Below, piece by piece: positions 27,401-36,566 of a stretch of DNA of 64,000 nucleotides. The translations under genes and the position numbers were made by a program. Where the stretch lies: assembly GCF_009807095.1 (NCBI RefSeq), contig NZ_WUCC01000003.1, positions 372,001-436,000 on the forward strand, read 5' to 3'. Origin of the DNA: Rathayibacter sp. VKM Ac-2754 (lineage in GTDB: Bacteria > Actinomycetota > Actinomycetes > Actinomycetales > Microbacteriaceae). The notes below the pieces were generated by a model. That model saw nothing but the letters and a program-made list of their open reading frames with translations. It did no database searches and was not told the DNA's origin. Numbering within the stretch: position 1 is the first letter of the stretch; each line of letters begins with the position of its first letter.

Positions 27401-27455
27401 CGGTTGCTCTCCTTCGTGTCGTCGCGGGAGTCTCCCGCTGATCGGTGGGCAGGGG

Positions 27456-28935
<1,480 letters not shown>

Positions 28936-29556
28936 TCAGGGCGCCTCGGGCGATCGGGGCGGAGCGGCTCCCTCCGGCGTCACGAGACGCCGGGCGGCCT
29001 CGACGACTCCTGCCCGCCGTCGATCGATCTCGGCCCCGCCGCCCGACTCGGTCATCATGCGCGCGACCTGCGGCACCGCGTACCAGTAGCCGGCCAGAGC
29101 GAGGAGCAGGAAGTTCAGATGCTCCGGCGGGAGCCCCGGGGTGAGGGATCCCGCGCTCTGCGCCTCGGCCAGCGCGGCGGTCTTCTGCGCGTAGTAGGAG
29201 CGGCGCTGCTGCTCCTCCGGCACCTCGGAGGGGAAGGACAGCGCCTCCCACAGCACCAGGCGGACGAGCTCGGGGTGCGCGCGGTTGTAGTCGAAGAGGC
29301 GGCCGGCGTACTCGCCGATCCCCTCGGGAGTGGACGACTCGATCGGGATGGTCTCCGCGACGACGGCGAGCTTCTCGCGGAGCACGGCCGCGAACAGCTC
29401 CGGCTTGCTGCCGAAGTAGTTGTAGACCCGCTCCTTGTTGACGCCGGCGATCCTGGCGATCCGCTCCATCGTCGTCGCGTCGGGTCCCCGTTCTGTGAAC
29501 TCCCGCGCCGCCGCCGCCAGGATCCTGCGCTTGGTGCCCTCGACGTCCCATGCCAT
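28936..29556 (-). CDS. TetR-family repressor of the divergent MFS pump
   Basis: 206 residues from ATG 29556 (MAWDVEGTKRRIL); an open TTG start at 29580 lies inside the operator and is not preferred. Helix-turn-helix: DATTMERIARIAGVNKERVYNYFGSKPELFAAVL (about residues 25-58). The C-terminal domain ends in an acidic-proline tail. Divergent from the MFS gene with two matching operator palindromes between. Confidence 0.88.
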   Translation of the reverse strand: MAWDVEGTKRRILAAAAREFTERGPDATTMERIARIAGVNKERVYNYFGSKPELFAAVLREKLAVVAETIPIESSTPEGIGEYAGRLFDYNRAHPELVRLVLWEALSFPSEVPEEQQRRSYYAQKTAALAEAQSAGSLTPGLPPEHLNFLLLALAGYWYAVPQVARMMTESGGGAEIDRRRAGVVEAARRLVTPEGAAPPRSPEAP

Positions 29557-29576
29557 CCGAGTCCCGCTCTCATTCT

Positions 29577-29592
29577 CCAACGTTGGCGTTGT
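29577..29592. promoter_or_regulatory. TetR operator 1
   Basis: CCAACG-TTGG-CGTTGT, arms complementary except the last base; the inner CCAACGTTGG is itself a perfect palindrome. Adjacent to the TetR start. Confidence 0.68.
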
Positions 29593-29622
29593 ATTTTGCC
29601 TCCCACAGTACTAGCTTGAAGA

Positions 29623-29638
29623 CCAACGTCAGCGTTGG
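29623..29638. promoter_or_regulatory. TetR operator 2
   Basis: CCAACG-TCAG-CGTTGG, perfect 6-bp arms with the same spacing as operator 1, 46 bases away, on the MFS side. Confidence 0.7.
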
Positions 29639-29698
29639 ATTTCGGCGGCGGCCTCGGCTCGACATGACGCAGACCCCCGGACGAGAGGAACGAAGTCC

Positions 29699-30895
29699 AT
29701 GAGCACCTCCCCCCGCGATACCGCAGCGCCGGGGATGAGCCGCGGGCTCACCCTGCTGTTCGCCGTCGCCGCCAGCGCCGCCGTCGGCAACCTCTACTGG
29801 GCGCAGCCCCTGCTGGGCATCCTCGGCGAGGACTTCTCCGTCTCCACCGCCTCCACGGGTCTGATCGTCACGGTCACCCAGGTCGGCTACGCCCTCGGCG
29901 TGTTCCTCCTGCTGCCCCTCGGCGACACCGTGAACCGCAGGCGGTTCATCCCCGGCCTGATGGTCCTCACCGCCGCGCTCCTGCTCGCCACCGCGGCCGC
30001 CCCCACCTATCCGGTGCTCCTCGGATCCCTCGGCCTGATCGGATTCAGCGCGGTCGCCGGGCAGGTCCTCATCCCGCTCGCCGGTGACCTCGCCCGCGAC
30101 GACGAGCGCGGCCGCGTGCTCGGCACCGTCGCCGCCGGAATCATGATCGGCCTGCTCGTCGCCCGAGCACTCAGCGGTGTCGTCGCCGAGCACTTCGGCT
30201 GGCGCGCGGTGTTCGTCATGGCCGCCGTCATCATGCTCGTCGTGGCGGCCGTCCTCGCGCCCCGCCTCCCCCGTCTCGAGGCGCGACCGAGCGTCCCGTA
30301 CGGCCGCCTGCTGCTCTCGGTCCTCCGCACGATCACCGGGACCCGGGCCGTGCAGGTGACGATGCTCATCGGCGCCTCGGCGATGTGCGTGTTCACGATG
30401 TTCTGGACGGGCATGACGTTCCTGCTGTCGTCTCCCGCCTTCGGCTACTCCGTGTCGCTGATCGGCGCGGTCAGCCTGGTGGGAGTCGTGGGCGCCCTCG
30501 CCGCGCAGCGCGTCGGCAGGCTCTTCGACCGCGGGCTCTTCGTCCCCGCGCTGGGCATCGGGCTCGCCATCACCTTCGCCGGTCTCGCCGTCTCGGCCCT
30601 CGGGTCGACGTCGATCGTCGTCCTGATCATCGGAGCGATCGTCTTCGGACTCGGCCTCCAGTCCGTCCAGATCCTCGCCCAGACCCGGATGGTGTCGATC
30701 GACCCCTCCGCCCGCAGCCGCCTCAACACCGCCTTCATCGGGGGCAACTTCGTCGGCGGCGCCGTCGGGTCCGCGCTCGCCGGGGCGTTCTGGCAGCTGG
30801 GCGGCTGGGTCGCGGTGATGCTCGCCGCCCTGGCCGTGATCGCCCTCGCCCTGCTCGTCTGGACGATCACCCGCAGGGGCGCGCTCGCGCACTGA
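29699..30895 (+). CDS. MFS transporter, DHA1-type efflux
   Basis: 398 residues with 12 helices. Helix 1 has ASAAVGNLYWAQPLLGILGEDF, found in the YdhP/Cmr-like sugar-efflux and chloramphenicol-type group. Motif A is LLPLGDTVNRRRFIPGLM. GAGAGGAAC lies seven bases before ATG 29699. Controlled by the divergent TetR through two CCAACG-N4-CGTTGG sites. Substrate unknown. Confidence 0.88.
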   Translation: MSTSPRDTAAPGMSRGLTLLFAVAASAAVGNLYWAQPLLGILGEDFSVSTASTGLIVTVTQVGYALGVFLLLPLGDTVNRRRFIPGLMVLTAALLLATAAAPTYPVLLGSLGLIGFSAVAGQVLIPLAGDLARDDERGRVLGTVAAGIMIGLLVARALSGVVAEHFGWRAVFVMAAVIMLVVAAVLAPRLPRLEARPSVPYGRLLLSVLRTITGTRAVQVTMLIGASAMCVFTMFWTGMTFLLSSPAFGYSVSLIGAVSLVGVVGALAAQRVGRLFDRGLFVPALGIGLAITFAGLAVSALGSTSIVVLIIGAIVFGLGLQSVQILAQTRMVSIDPSARSRLNTAFIGGNFVGGAVGSALAGAFWQLGGWVAVMLAALAVIALALLVWTITRRGALAH

Positions 30896-30938
30896 GGTGC
30901 GCCCGCACGGCGAGAGGCGTGCAGCTGCTGAATGCCGC

Positions 30939-31337
30939 TCAGCCGCGCACGAGAGAGGCCACGTCGACTCCGAACACCCGCAGGAGGTGGGAGTGGAGGT
31001 GGCGCTCGAGGTCCGTGCAGACCGGGTCTCCGGTGCTCCAGATCCGCGCTGCCGTGCAGGCCGCGCTGAGCTCCTCCACCGTCACCGCGGTCCACCACCC
31101 GGGCTCGACCGCCCTCTCGAGGAGGGCGCGGGCGGCCTCGACCTCGCCGCGGTAGCGGGCGAGCACGCTGCGCATCGCCTCCGGATCGGACACGACCGAC
31201 CGGAGCTCGTCGATGTGGGCGCGCAGGGTCGCGTCACCGCTTCGGCAGGCCTCGGCGATCGCCGTGCGCGCCACGTCTCGCGAGACGAGGGCGGTCGTAG
31301 CGGCGTTCTGCGGACGGCTGTCCGGGAAGTCGTTCAT
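30939..31337 (-). CDS. Unknown alpha-helical protein, paralogue A
   Basis: 132 residues, no signal peptide or membrane segment, predicted mainly helical. Core: SGDATLRAHIDELRSV, EVEAARALLERAVEPGWW, CTAARIWSTGDPVCTDLERH, LLRVFGVDVASLV. About 60 per cent of this core is identical to the protein at 34180-34551, so the two are recent paralogues. Both lie on the minus strand and bracket an MFS pump and an MmyB-type regulator. Family not recognised. Confidence 0.65.
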   Translation of the reverse strand: MNDFPDSRPQNAATTALVSRDVARTAIAEACRSGDATLRAHIDELRSVVSDPEAMRSVLARYRGEVEAARALLERAVEPGWWTAVTVEELSAACTAARIWSTGDPVCTDLERHLHSHLLRVFGVDVASLVRG

Positions 31338-31369
31338 CGGCGATGTCCTCCGAGGGTTCGGCGCGGCGG

Positions 31370-31912
31370 TCAGTCGCGGACCCGGACTTCCACGGGTCCG
31401 TCGCTCGCGTCCTGCAGGGCCTCGACCGCGTCGAACGAACCGAGGGGGACGATGCCGGGGTAGGCGCCGACGCTGTCGTAGTAGAGGACGAGCCCCTGGT
31501 CGGGGGCGTAGTAGCCGAGAGTGCCGGCGGGGGCGGCGGCTCGATCGGGCGCAGTGCCGAGATCGAGCGGCGCGGGGAGCGTCGCGATCTTCTCCTGCCC
31601 GCCGTAGTCGCGGAAGTCGAGGGTGACCGGCAGCTGCGCGAGCAGCGACCGGGCGGCGACGGAGTCGTCGAGCGTCGCCTCGATCTCGAGGTCACCGAAC
31701 CGGAGGATGAGCGCGGTCGGGCCGGCGGAGGGAGCGGCGGCGGTCGGCGCCGAGTCGGACGGTTCCGGTGCGGCCAGAGCTGTGGAGGCGCTGGTCACGG
31801 GCTCGGCAGCACCGTCGCCCGGCGCGCTGCATCCCGACACCGTCAGCACGAGGACGCCGAGGGGCGCGAGGAGCAGGCGCGCGCCGCGGACGAGCACCGC
31901 GTCAGCGCGCAT
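31370..31912 (-). CDS. Lipoprotein with cyclophilin-like domain
   Basis: 180 residues. Lipoprotein signal peptide with lipobox VSGC, an Ala/Ser/Pro linker to about residue 65, then a cyclophilin-like barrel: ALILRFGDLEIEATLDDSVAARSLLAQLPVTLDFRDYGGQEKIATLP, followed by GTLGYYAPDQGLVLYYDSVGAYPGIVPLG. This matches the cyclophilin-like fold family common beside flavin reductases and exporters; peptidyl-prolyl isomerase activity is not established for it. The gene overlaps the end of the MFS gene by 11 bases and is the next cistron. Confidence 0.83.
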   Translation of the reverse strand: MRADAVLVRGARLLLAPLGVLVLTVSGCSAPGDGAAEPVTSASTALAAPEPSDSAPTAAAPSAGPTALILRFGDLEIEATLDDSVAARSLLAQLPVTLDFRDYGGQEKIATLPAPLDLGTAPDRAAAPAGTLGYYAPDQGLVLYYDSVGAYPGIVPLGSFDAVEALQDASDGPVEVRVRD

Positions 31913-33125
31913 CGAGGTGATCCACCGTGAAGGCCGAGCGGCGCCCGTAGAGCGTGATCAGGAGCGCGATCACGCCGAGCCCCGCCATCAGCACCGCGAG
32001 GACCAGCGCGTCGAAGCCCTCGAGCAGGACCGCCCCGAGCACCCCCGCGCCGAAGATCGCGAGGTTGAACGCCACCGGGAGGAACGAGTTCGCGACGTCG
32101 GAGTTCTCGCGGCCCGAGCGGCTGAGTGCCGACTGCAGCTGCGCGGAGGCGCCGCCGAACGAGACGCCCCAGAGCACGCTCGCCACCAGCACGACGGCCG
32201 GAGCACCGCGCCCCACGAGCAGGATCAGCCCCGCGAGGACGAACACCGCGACGCTCAGGTGCAGCAGCGCCCGGGGGAAGCGGTCGATGACGGCCGCGGT
32301 GATCGCGACTCCGACGATGGAGGAGACGCCGTAGACGAGGAGCACGAGATCGGGGCCGAGGCCCGAGCCGCCCTCGCGGAGGAACGGCGCGATGTAGGTG
32401 TAGATGGTGTTGTGCGCGAGCATCCAGACGAAGATCGTCAGGCACACGATCGCCACGCCGGGCATCGCGAAGACGCGGGCCAGCGGCAGGCTCCCCGCGG
32501 CGGTCCTCGGCTGGCCGGGCGCGTCCGGGACGAAGAGTGCGATCAGCGCGAACGTCACCAGCGCGATCAGGCTCAGCCCGCCGAACGACCAGCGCCAGTC
32601 GAACGTCGTCCCGAGCCAGGCGCCCAGCGGCGTGCCGAGCGCGAAGCCGACGGGAGCGCCGACCGAGACGATCGACAGCGCGAGGCCCGCTCGCCGGGGC
32701 GGACTGATCCGCCGCCCGTACGCGGCGAGCATCCCCCAGATGATCCCGGTGAAGGCTCCGGCGAAGAAGCGCGACACGAGCGACACCACGACGTCGCTCG
32801 ACAGCGCGGTGACGGTGTTGGCGACGATCAGGCAGGCGATGACCACCAGGATCAGCGGCTTCCGGCGGAACCCGCGCGTGAGGCTGATCGCCGGGATCGT
32901 GACGATCACCGTGCCGAGCGCCCAGACGCTGATGAACTGACCGACGGTCCCCTCGCTGGTCCCCATCCCCTCGGCGATCACCGGGAGCAGCCCCGCGGGC
33001 ATCGTCTCGGCGGCGACGAGGAGGAACCCCATCGTGGCGAGGAGGGCGAGCGCGAGCCAGGGCATGGTCCGGGGATCTGCTCGCTCGTCGGCGTCGGGGA
33101 GGATCACGGGCGCAGTGGAGGTCAT
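31902..33125 (-). CDS. MFS transporter, DHA1 (arabinose-efflux / drug) family
   Basis: 407 residues, 12 helices. Helix 1 ALALLATMGFLLVAAETMPAGLLPVIAEGMG and the TM4-5 segment IIWGMLAAYGRRISPPRRAG are typical of the YdeA/AraJ-like subgroup. ALGTPLGAWLGTTFDWRWSF is motif C-like. It precedes and overlaps the cyclophilin-like lipoprotein. With the MmyB-type regulator 81 bases upstream on the same strand it may form one regulated operon. Confidence 0.88.
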   Translation of the reverse strand: MTSTAPVILPDADERADPRTMPWLALALLATMGFLLVAAETMPAGLLPVIAEGMGTSEGTVGQFISVWALGTVIVTIPAISLTRGFRRKPLILVVIACLIVANTVTALSSDVVVSLVSRFFAGAFTGIIWGMLAAYGRRISPPRRAGLALSIVSVGAPVGFALGTPLGAWLGTTFDWRWSFGGLSLIALVTFALIALFVPDAPGQPRTAAGSLPLARVFAMPGVAIVCLTIFVWMLAHNTIYTYIAPFLREGGSGLGPDLVLLVYGVSSIVGVAITAAVIDRFPRALLHLSVAVFVLAGLILLVGRGAPAVVLVASVLWGVSFGGASAQLQSALSRSGRENSDVANSFLPVAFNLAIFGAGVLGAVLLEGFDALVLAVLMAGLGVIALLITLYGRRSAFTVDHLDAR

Positions 33126-33206
33126 GGGGTCCTTCGAGGGCTCGGGGCGGCACCCCGCGATCGAGGCGCCGTGCCGTCATCGGCGGTGGGGAGAAGTGAG
33201 GACGGG

Positions 33207-34091
33207 TCAGCTCGCGGAGCCGGCGGTGAGGCGCGCGACGTCCTCGGTGGCGGCCCACGTGGCGAGGAGCCGGAGCTTGTCGTCGGAGGCGCTGCCGGGG
33301 ACCGCCGGGTACACGGTCATCGAGTGGCCGGGGTCGTCCTGCAGCTCGCTCACCTGGAAGGTCAGCTCGAGCAGGCCGACCACCGGGTGCTGGAACTGCT
33401 TGAGGCCGGTGTAGTGGCGGCGGACGTTGTGCTCGGCCCACCGGGTCCGGAAGTCGTCGCTGCGCATCGACAGCTCGCCGATGAGGGCGGCGAGCTGCGC
33501 GTCGTGCGGGTTCCGGCCCGCGTCGCGGCGCAGGATCGCGACGTTCACGTCGGCCGCCCGCTCCCAGTCGGGGTAGAAGGCGTGCGCGCGCGGGTCGAAG
33601 AAGATGAAGCGGGAGTGGTTCGCGGGCCGCGCGGTGCTCCGGTACATCTCGGAATAGAGCGCGAAGCCGAGCGCGTTCGCGGCGACCAGGTCCATCCGCG
33701 TGTTCGAGACGAACGCCGGGGCGCCCGTGATCGCCTCGAGCAGGTACTGCACCTCGGGCCTGACCGTCGCCACGACGGGGGTCCGCGACCGGGAGCGGAC
33801 GCCCGCCTCGTTCGCCGTCCGCGCGAGATCGCAGAGGTGATCGTGCTCGGCGCGATCCAGGTGCAGGGCCCGGGCGATCGCGTCGAGCACCGAGTCGGAC
33901 ACACCCGAGAGGTTCCCGCGCTCCAGGCGGGTGTAGTAGTCGACGCTCACGCCGGCCAGCCGGGCCACCTCGTCGCGGCGGAGCCCGGCGACCCGGCGGC
34001 GGCCGCCGCTCGGCTCGATGCCGGCCTGCTCCGGCGTGAGTCGCCCGCGGCGCGACGCCAGGAACTCGCGTGCCTCTGCTCGATGGTCCAT
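33207..34091 (-). CDS. XRE-type regulator with MmyB-like ligand-binding domain (copy 2)
   Basis: 294 residues from ATG 34091. Helix-turn-helix at about 32-58 (GLRRDEVARLAGVSVDYYTRLERGNLSG). MmyB-like domain: PAFVSNTRMDLVAANALGFALYSEM, NHSRFIFFDPRAHAFYPDWE, HNVRRHYTGLKQFQHPVVGLLELTFQVSEL. Same architecture as the protein at 24839-25741 and roughly half identical. The start is preceded by a GGTTCTG-T-CAGAACC palindrome. It probably controls the MFS/cyclophilin-like genes downstream. Confidence 0.88.
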   Translation of the reverse strand: MDHRAEAREFLASRRGRLTPEQAGIEPSGGRRRVAGLRRDEVARLAGVSVDYYTRLERGNLSGVSDSVLDAIARALHLDRAEHDHLCDLARTANEAGVRSRSRTPVVATVRPEVQYLLEAITGAPAFVSNTRMDLVAANALGFALYSEMYRSTARPANHSRFIFFDPRAHAFYPDWERAADVNVAILRRDAGRNPHDAQLAALIGELSMRSDDFRTRWAEHNVRRHYTGLKQFQHPVVGLLELTFQVSELQDDPGHSMTVYPAVPGSASDDKLRLLATWAATEDVARLTAGSAS

Positions 34092-34128
34092 ACCTCGAAC
34101 CGTAGGAGCCGCCGACAGGTCCGTGAAG

Positions 34129-34143
34129 GGTTCTGTCAGAACC
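34129..34143. promoter_or_regulatory. Palindromic operator candidate upstream of MmyB-type regulator 2
   Basis: GGTTCTG-T-CAGAACC, perfect 7-bp arms, nested in a wider GACAGGT (34114-34120) / ACCTGTC (34141-34147) inverted repeat. It lies 38 bases upstream of the regulator start. Confidence 0.6.
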
Positions 34144-34179
34144 TGTCTCGCCGGGGCACCCCGCAGCGACGGTGGAGCG

Positions 34180-34551
34180 TCATCCGACGGACGCGAGGTC
34201 GATGCCCCAGACGCGTCGGAGGTGCGAGGAGACCCGGCGCTCGAGATCGGCGCAGACCGGGTCGCCCTCGCTCCAGATCCGGGCGGCCGCGCACGCCGAT
34301 GCGACGCGCTCCGCACTCGCGTCGCGCCACCACTCCGGAGCCGCCGCGGCCTCGAGGAGGCTGCGCGCGGCCTCGACCTCTGTGCGCAGGCGCGCCTGCA
34401 GCTGCCGCATCCGCTCGGCGTCGGGCAGCGCCGACCACAGCTCGTCGATGTGCGACTGGAGGGTGGCGTCGCCGAGGAGGCAGGCGTCGACGACCGCGAC
34501 GAGCACCTCGTCGCGCGTGGCGGCACGTGGTCCGCACGGGGAGGTCTTCAT
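34180..34551 (-). CDS. Unknown alpha-helical protein, paralogue B
   Basis: 123 residues from ATG 34551 (MKTSPCGPRAATRDEV). Matching core with paralogue A: GDATLQSHIDELWSALPD, EVEAARSLLEAAAAPEWW, CAAARIWSEGDPVCADLERR, RRVWGIDLASVG. Hydrophilic and helical. It is the most upstream cistron of the minus-strand group that includes regulator 2, the MFS pump, the lipoprotein and paralogue A. Function unknown; the GDPVC-DLER core with an invariant Trp pair (WW) is the best diagnostic. Confidence 0.65.
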   Translation of the reverse strand: MKTSPCGPRAATRDEVLVAVVDACLLGDATLQSHIDELWSALPDAERMRQLQARLRTEVEAARSLLEAAAAPEWWRDASAERVASACAAARIWSEGDPVCADLERRVSSHLRRVWGIDLASVG

Positions 34552-34832
34552 CGGGGTGGGTCCTTCGGGGCGGGAGGCGAGTGGTGCGGGGAGGCGGATG
34601 CGGCGGTCGCGGAGGCGCGACCGAGCGGCGGGAGAGGGTCGGGCCGTCGTCGCGACTCGCGGGGGGACGAGGGGACGGGGCACGGAGCGACAGGAGGCGG
34701 GGGCCACCTCCCCTGACGGTATCTGAGGGCCTGCTCAGACACGCCCCACTCCCAGGGCATGCTCGGCCGGCGCCCGGCGGAGCCAGCGCCACTCGAGCCG
34801 GGTCCGGCCCGTTGTGTCGTAGCGTGGCAGAC

Positions 34833-35360
34833 ATGGAGGCCGCCGCGATCGAGCTCGTGCGCTTCGTCGTCTCGCCCCTGCACCGCTTCGAGGGCCGCCC
34901 CGCCGACGGCCCCATCCCCTCCGAGGGCAACGAGCAGCCCGACCGGATCGAGATCCGCGCCGGCCTCGGCATCGTCGGCGACCGCTACTTCGCGCAGCGC
35001 GCGCACCGGACCGCCGCCGTGACCCTCTTCGCGATCGAGTCGCTCGAGCACGTCGCCGCCGAGCTCGGCGCCGCCCCCTTCGATCCGGCCGACGTCCGCC
35101 GCAACATCGTCGTCCGCGGCGCCGACATCGACGCGCTCGCGGGCCGCACGTTCGCGCTCGAGCAGGGCGGCGAGCGGATCGAGTTCCAGGGCGGTCGACC
35201 GGCGAACCCCTGCGCGTGGATGAACGTGTCGCTCGCGCCGGGGGCGCACAGGGCGATGCGGAGGCGCGGCGGCGTCCGCTGCTCGCCCCTCGCGAACGGC
35301 GTCCTCCACCTCGGCCCGGCCCGGCTCGTCCTCCACAGATCCGAGGAGATGCTGATCTGA
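34833..35360 (+). CDS. MOSC-domain protein
   Basis: 175 residues from ATG 34833. The MOSC beta-barrel is recognised by GLGIVGDRYFAQ near residue 45, VRRNIVVRGADIDALAGRTFAL, and the molybdenum-cofactor sulfurase-type cysteine region GRPANPCAWMNVS (the conserved Cys). Ends with a basic-hydrophobic segment. MOSC proteins bind the molybdenum cofactor or move persulfide sulfur; many stand-alone ones have no defined substrate. Confidence 0.85.
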   Translation: MEAAAIELVRFVVSPLHRFEGRPADGPIPSEGNEQPDRIEIRAGLGIVGDRYFAQRAHRTAAVTLFAIESLEHVAAELGAAPFDPADVRRNIVVRGADIDALAGRTFALEQGGERIEFQGGRPANPCAWMNVSLAPGAHRAMRRRGGVRCSPLANGVLHLGPARLVLHRSEEMLI

Positions 35361-35423
35361 GCCGCCCGGCCACCGCCTAGGCTCGCTCCGACCGATACCC
35401 CACCCGGACCCGAGGAGGCGCCC

Positions 35424-36563
35424 GTGCCCCGACCAGGCCGCCCCCTCCGCACGCTCGCCGCGAGCCTGCGCAACGGGGCCCGCGACGTCTTCGCGACCAC
35501 CCGGTCCCGGCGACGCGATCCACGGCGGCGCATCAGGCTCACCGACGTCTCGGTGCAGAGGGTCCATCACGGCCGCGTCTGGGCGCGCGTGAGCACGGTC
35601 GGCCGCTCCGGCGAGCGCACCTTCGTGCTCGTGCCGGGCATCGGAGTCGCCGCCACCTACTTCGAGCGGCTCGCCCCCGCGCTCAACGAGTTCGGCCCGG
35701 TGCACGCCCTCGACCTGCCCGGCTTCGGCGGCGTGCCGCACCCGCCGCACGCCGAGCGGATGGGCATCAGCGACTACGCCGAGCTCGTGGGGGCCGTCAT
35801 CGACGAGCTGGGGCTCGACGACCCGGTCGTCCTCGGGCACTCGATGGGCACCCAGGTCGTCGCCGAGCTCGCCGCACGGCGCCCGGAGCTCACGACGATC
35901 GTGCTGCTGGGCCCCGTGATGAACCGGCACGAGCGGCGCGTCCCGGTCGCCGGGCTCCGCTTCGCCCAGTCGAGCGTCCGCGAGCCGCCGAAGGTGGCGG
36001 TCCTCGCCGCCGCCGCCTACCTCCTCTGCGGCCCGCGCTGGTTCTCGCGAGTGCTGCCCGAGATGATGCACTACCCCATCGAGGAGACGGTGCCCCGGAT
36101 CCGCGCGTCGACGCTCCTCATCCGCGGCGAGTTCGATCGGCTGGTGCCGCGCGAGTGGGTCGAGGAGCTCGCCCAGTCGATCCCGCACGCCCGCGCGTGG
36201 GAGATCCCCGACGCCTCCCACTCGGTGATGCACGCCCACGCCGAGGAGGTGGCGCGGCTCTGCGTCGAGCACGCACGCGCGCCGCAGCCCGATCGCGGCG
36301 AGACCGAGCTCCGGCGCTTCCCCGACGACGAGGTCGACCGCTCCCAGGAGGACGCCGCGGTCCCCGACCCGCTCGGAGCCGTCCGCGGGCGGGTGACCGA
36401 GCTCGCCGGCATCCTCCTCGACGACGACTCGCTCATTGCCGAGGGCAAGACGCAGCACGCCGAGGCGACAGACCCCGCGGCGCTCCGCGACGACGACGAC
36501 GACGCAGCTCGGCCGTCGAGCGAGTCCGCCGGCCCGTCCGAGACGACCCCCGCGTTCGACTGA
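35424..36563 (+). CDS. Alpha/beta hydrolase with C-terminal CsbD-like segment
   Basis: 379 residues from GTG 35424, with GAGGAGG five bases upstream. The hydrolase core spans about 65-285: nucleophile elbow GHSMG (Ser140), oxyanion region VLVPGIGVAATYF, acid D238 (RGEFDRLV), and His266 or His270 (DASHSVMHAHA). A flexible acidic linker is followed at about 319-349 by AVRGRVTELAGILLDDDSLIAEG, which looks like the CsbD stress-protein motif (KGKxxExxGxxxxDxxLxxEGK). The tail is Asp-rich. The combination is unusual. An N-terminal basic region precedes the catalytic core; no signal peptide is seen. Confidence 0.8.
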   Translation: MPRPGRPLRTLAASLRNGARDVFATTRSRRRDPRRRIRLTDVSVQRVHHGRVWARVSTVGRSGERTFVLVPGIGVAATYFERLAPALNEFGPVHALDLPGFGGVPHPPHAERMGISDYAELVGAVIDELGLDDPVVLGHSMGTQVVAELAARRPELTTIVLLGPVMNRHERRVPVAGLRFAQSSVREPPKVAVLAAAAYLLCGPRWFSRVLPEMMHYPIEETVPRIRASTLLIRGEFDRLVPREWVEELAQSIPHARAWEIPDASHSVMHAHAEEVARLCVEHARAPQPDRGETELRRFPDDEVDRSQEDAAVPDPLGAVRGRVTELAGILLDDDSLIAEGKTQHAEATDPAALRDDDDDAARPSSESAGPSETTPAFD

Positions 36564-36566
36564 GCC

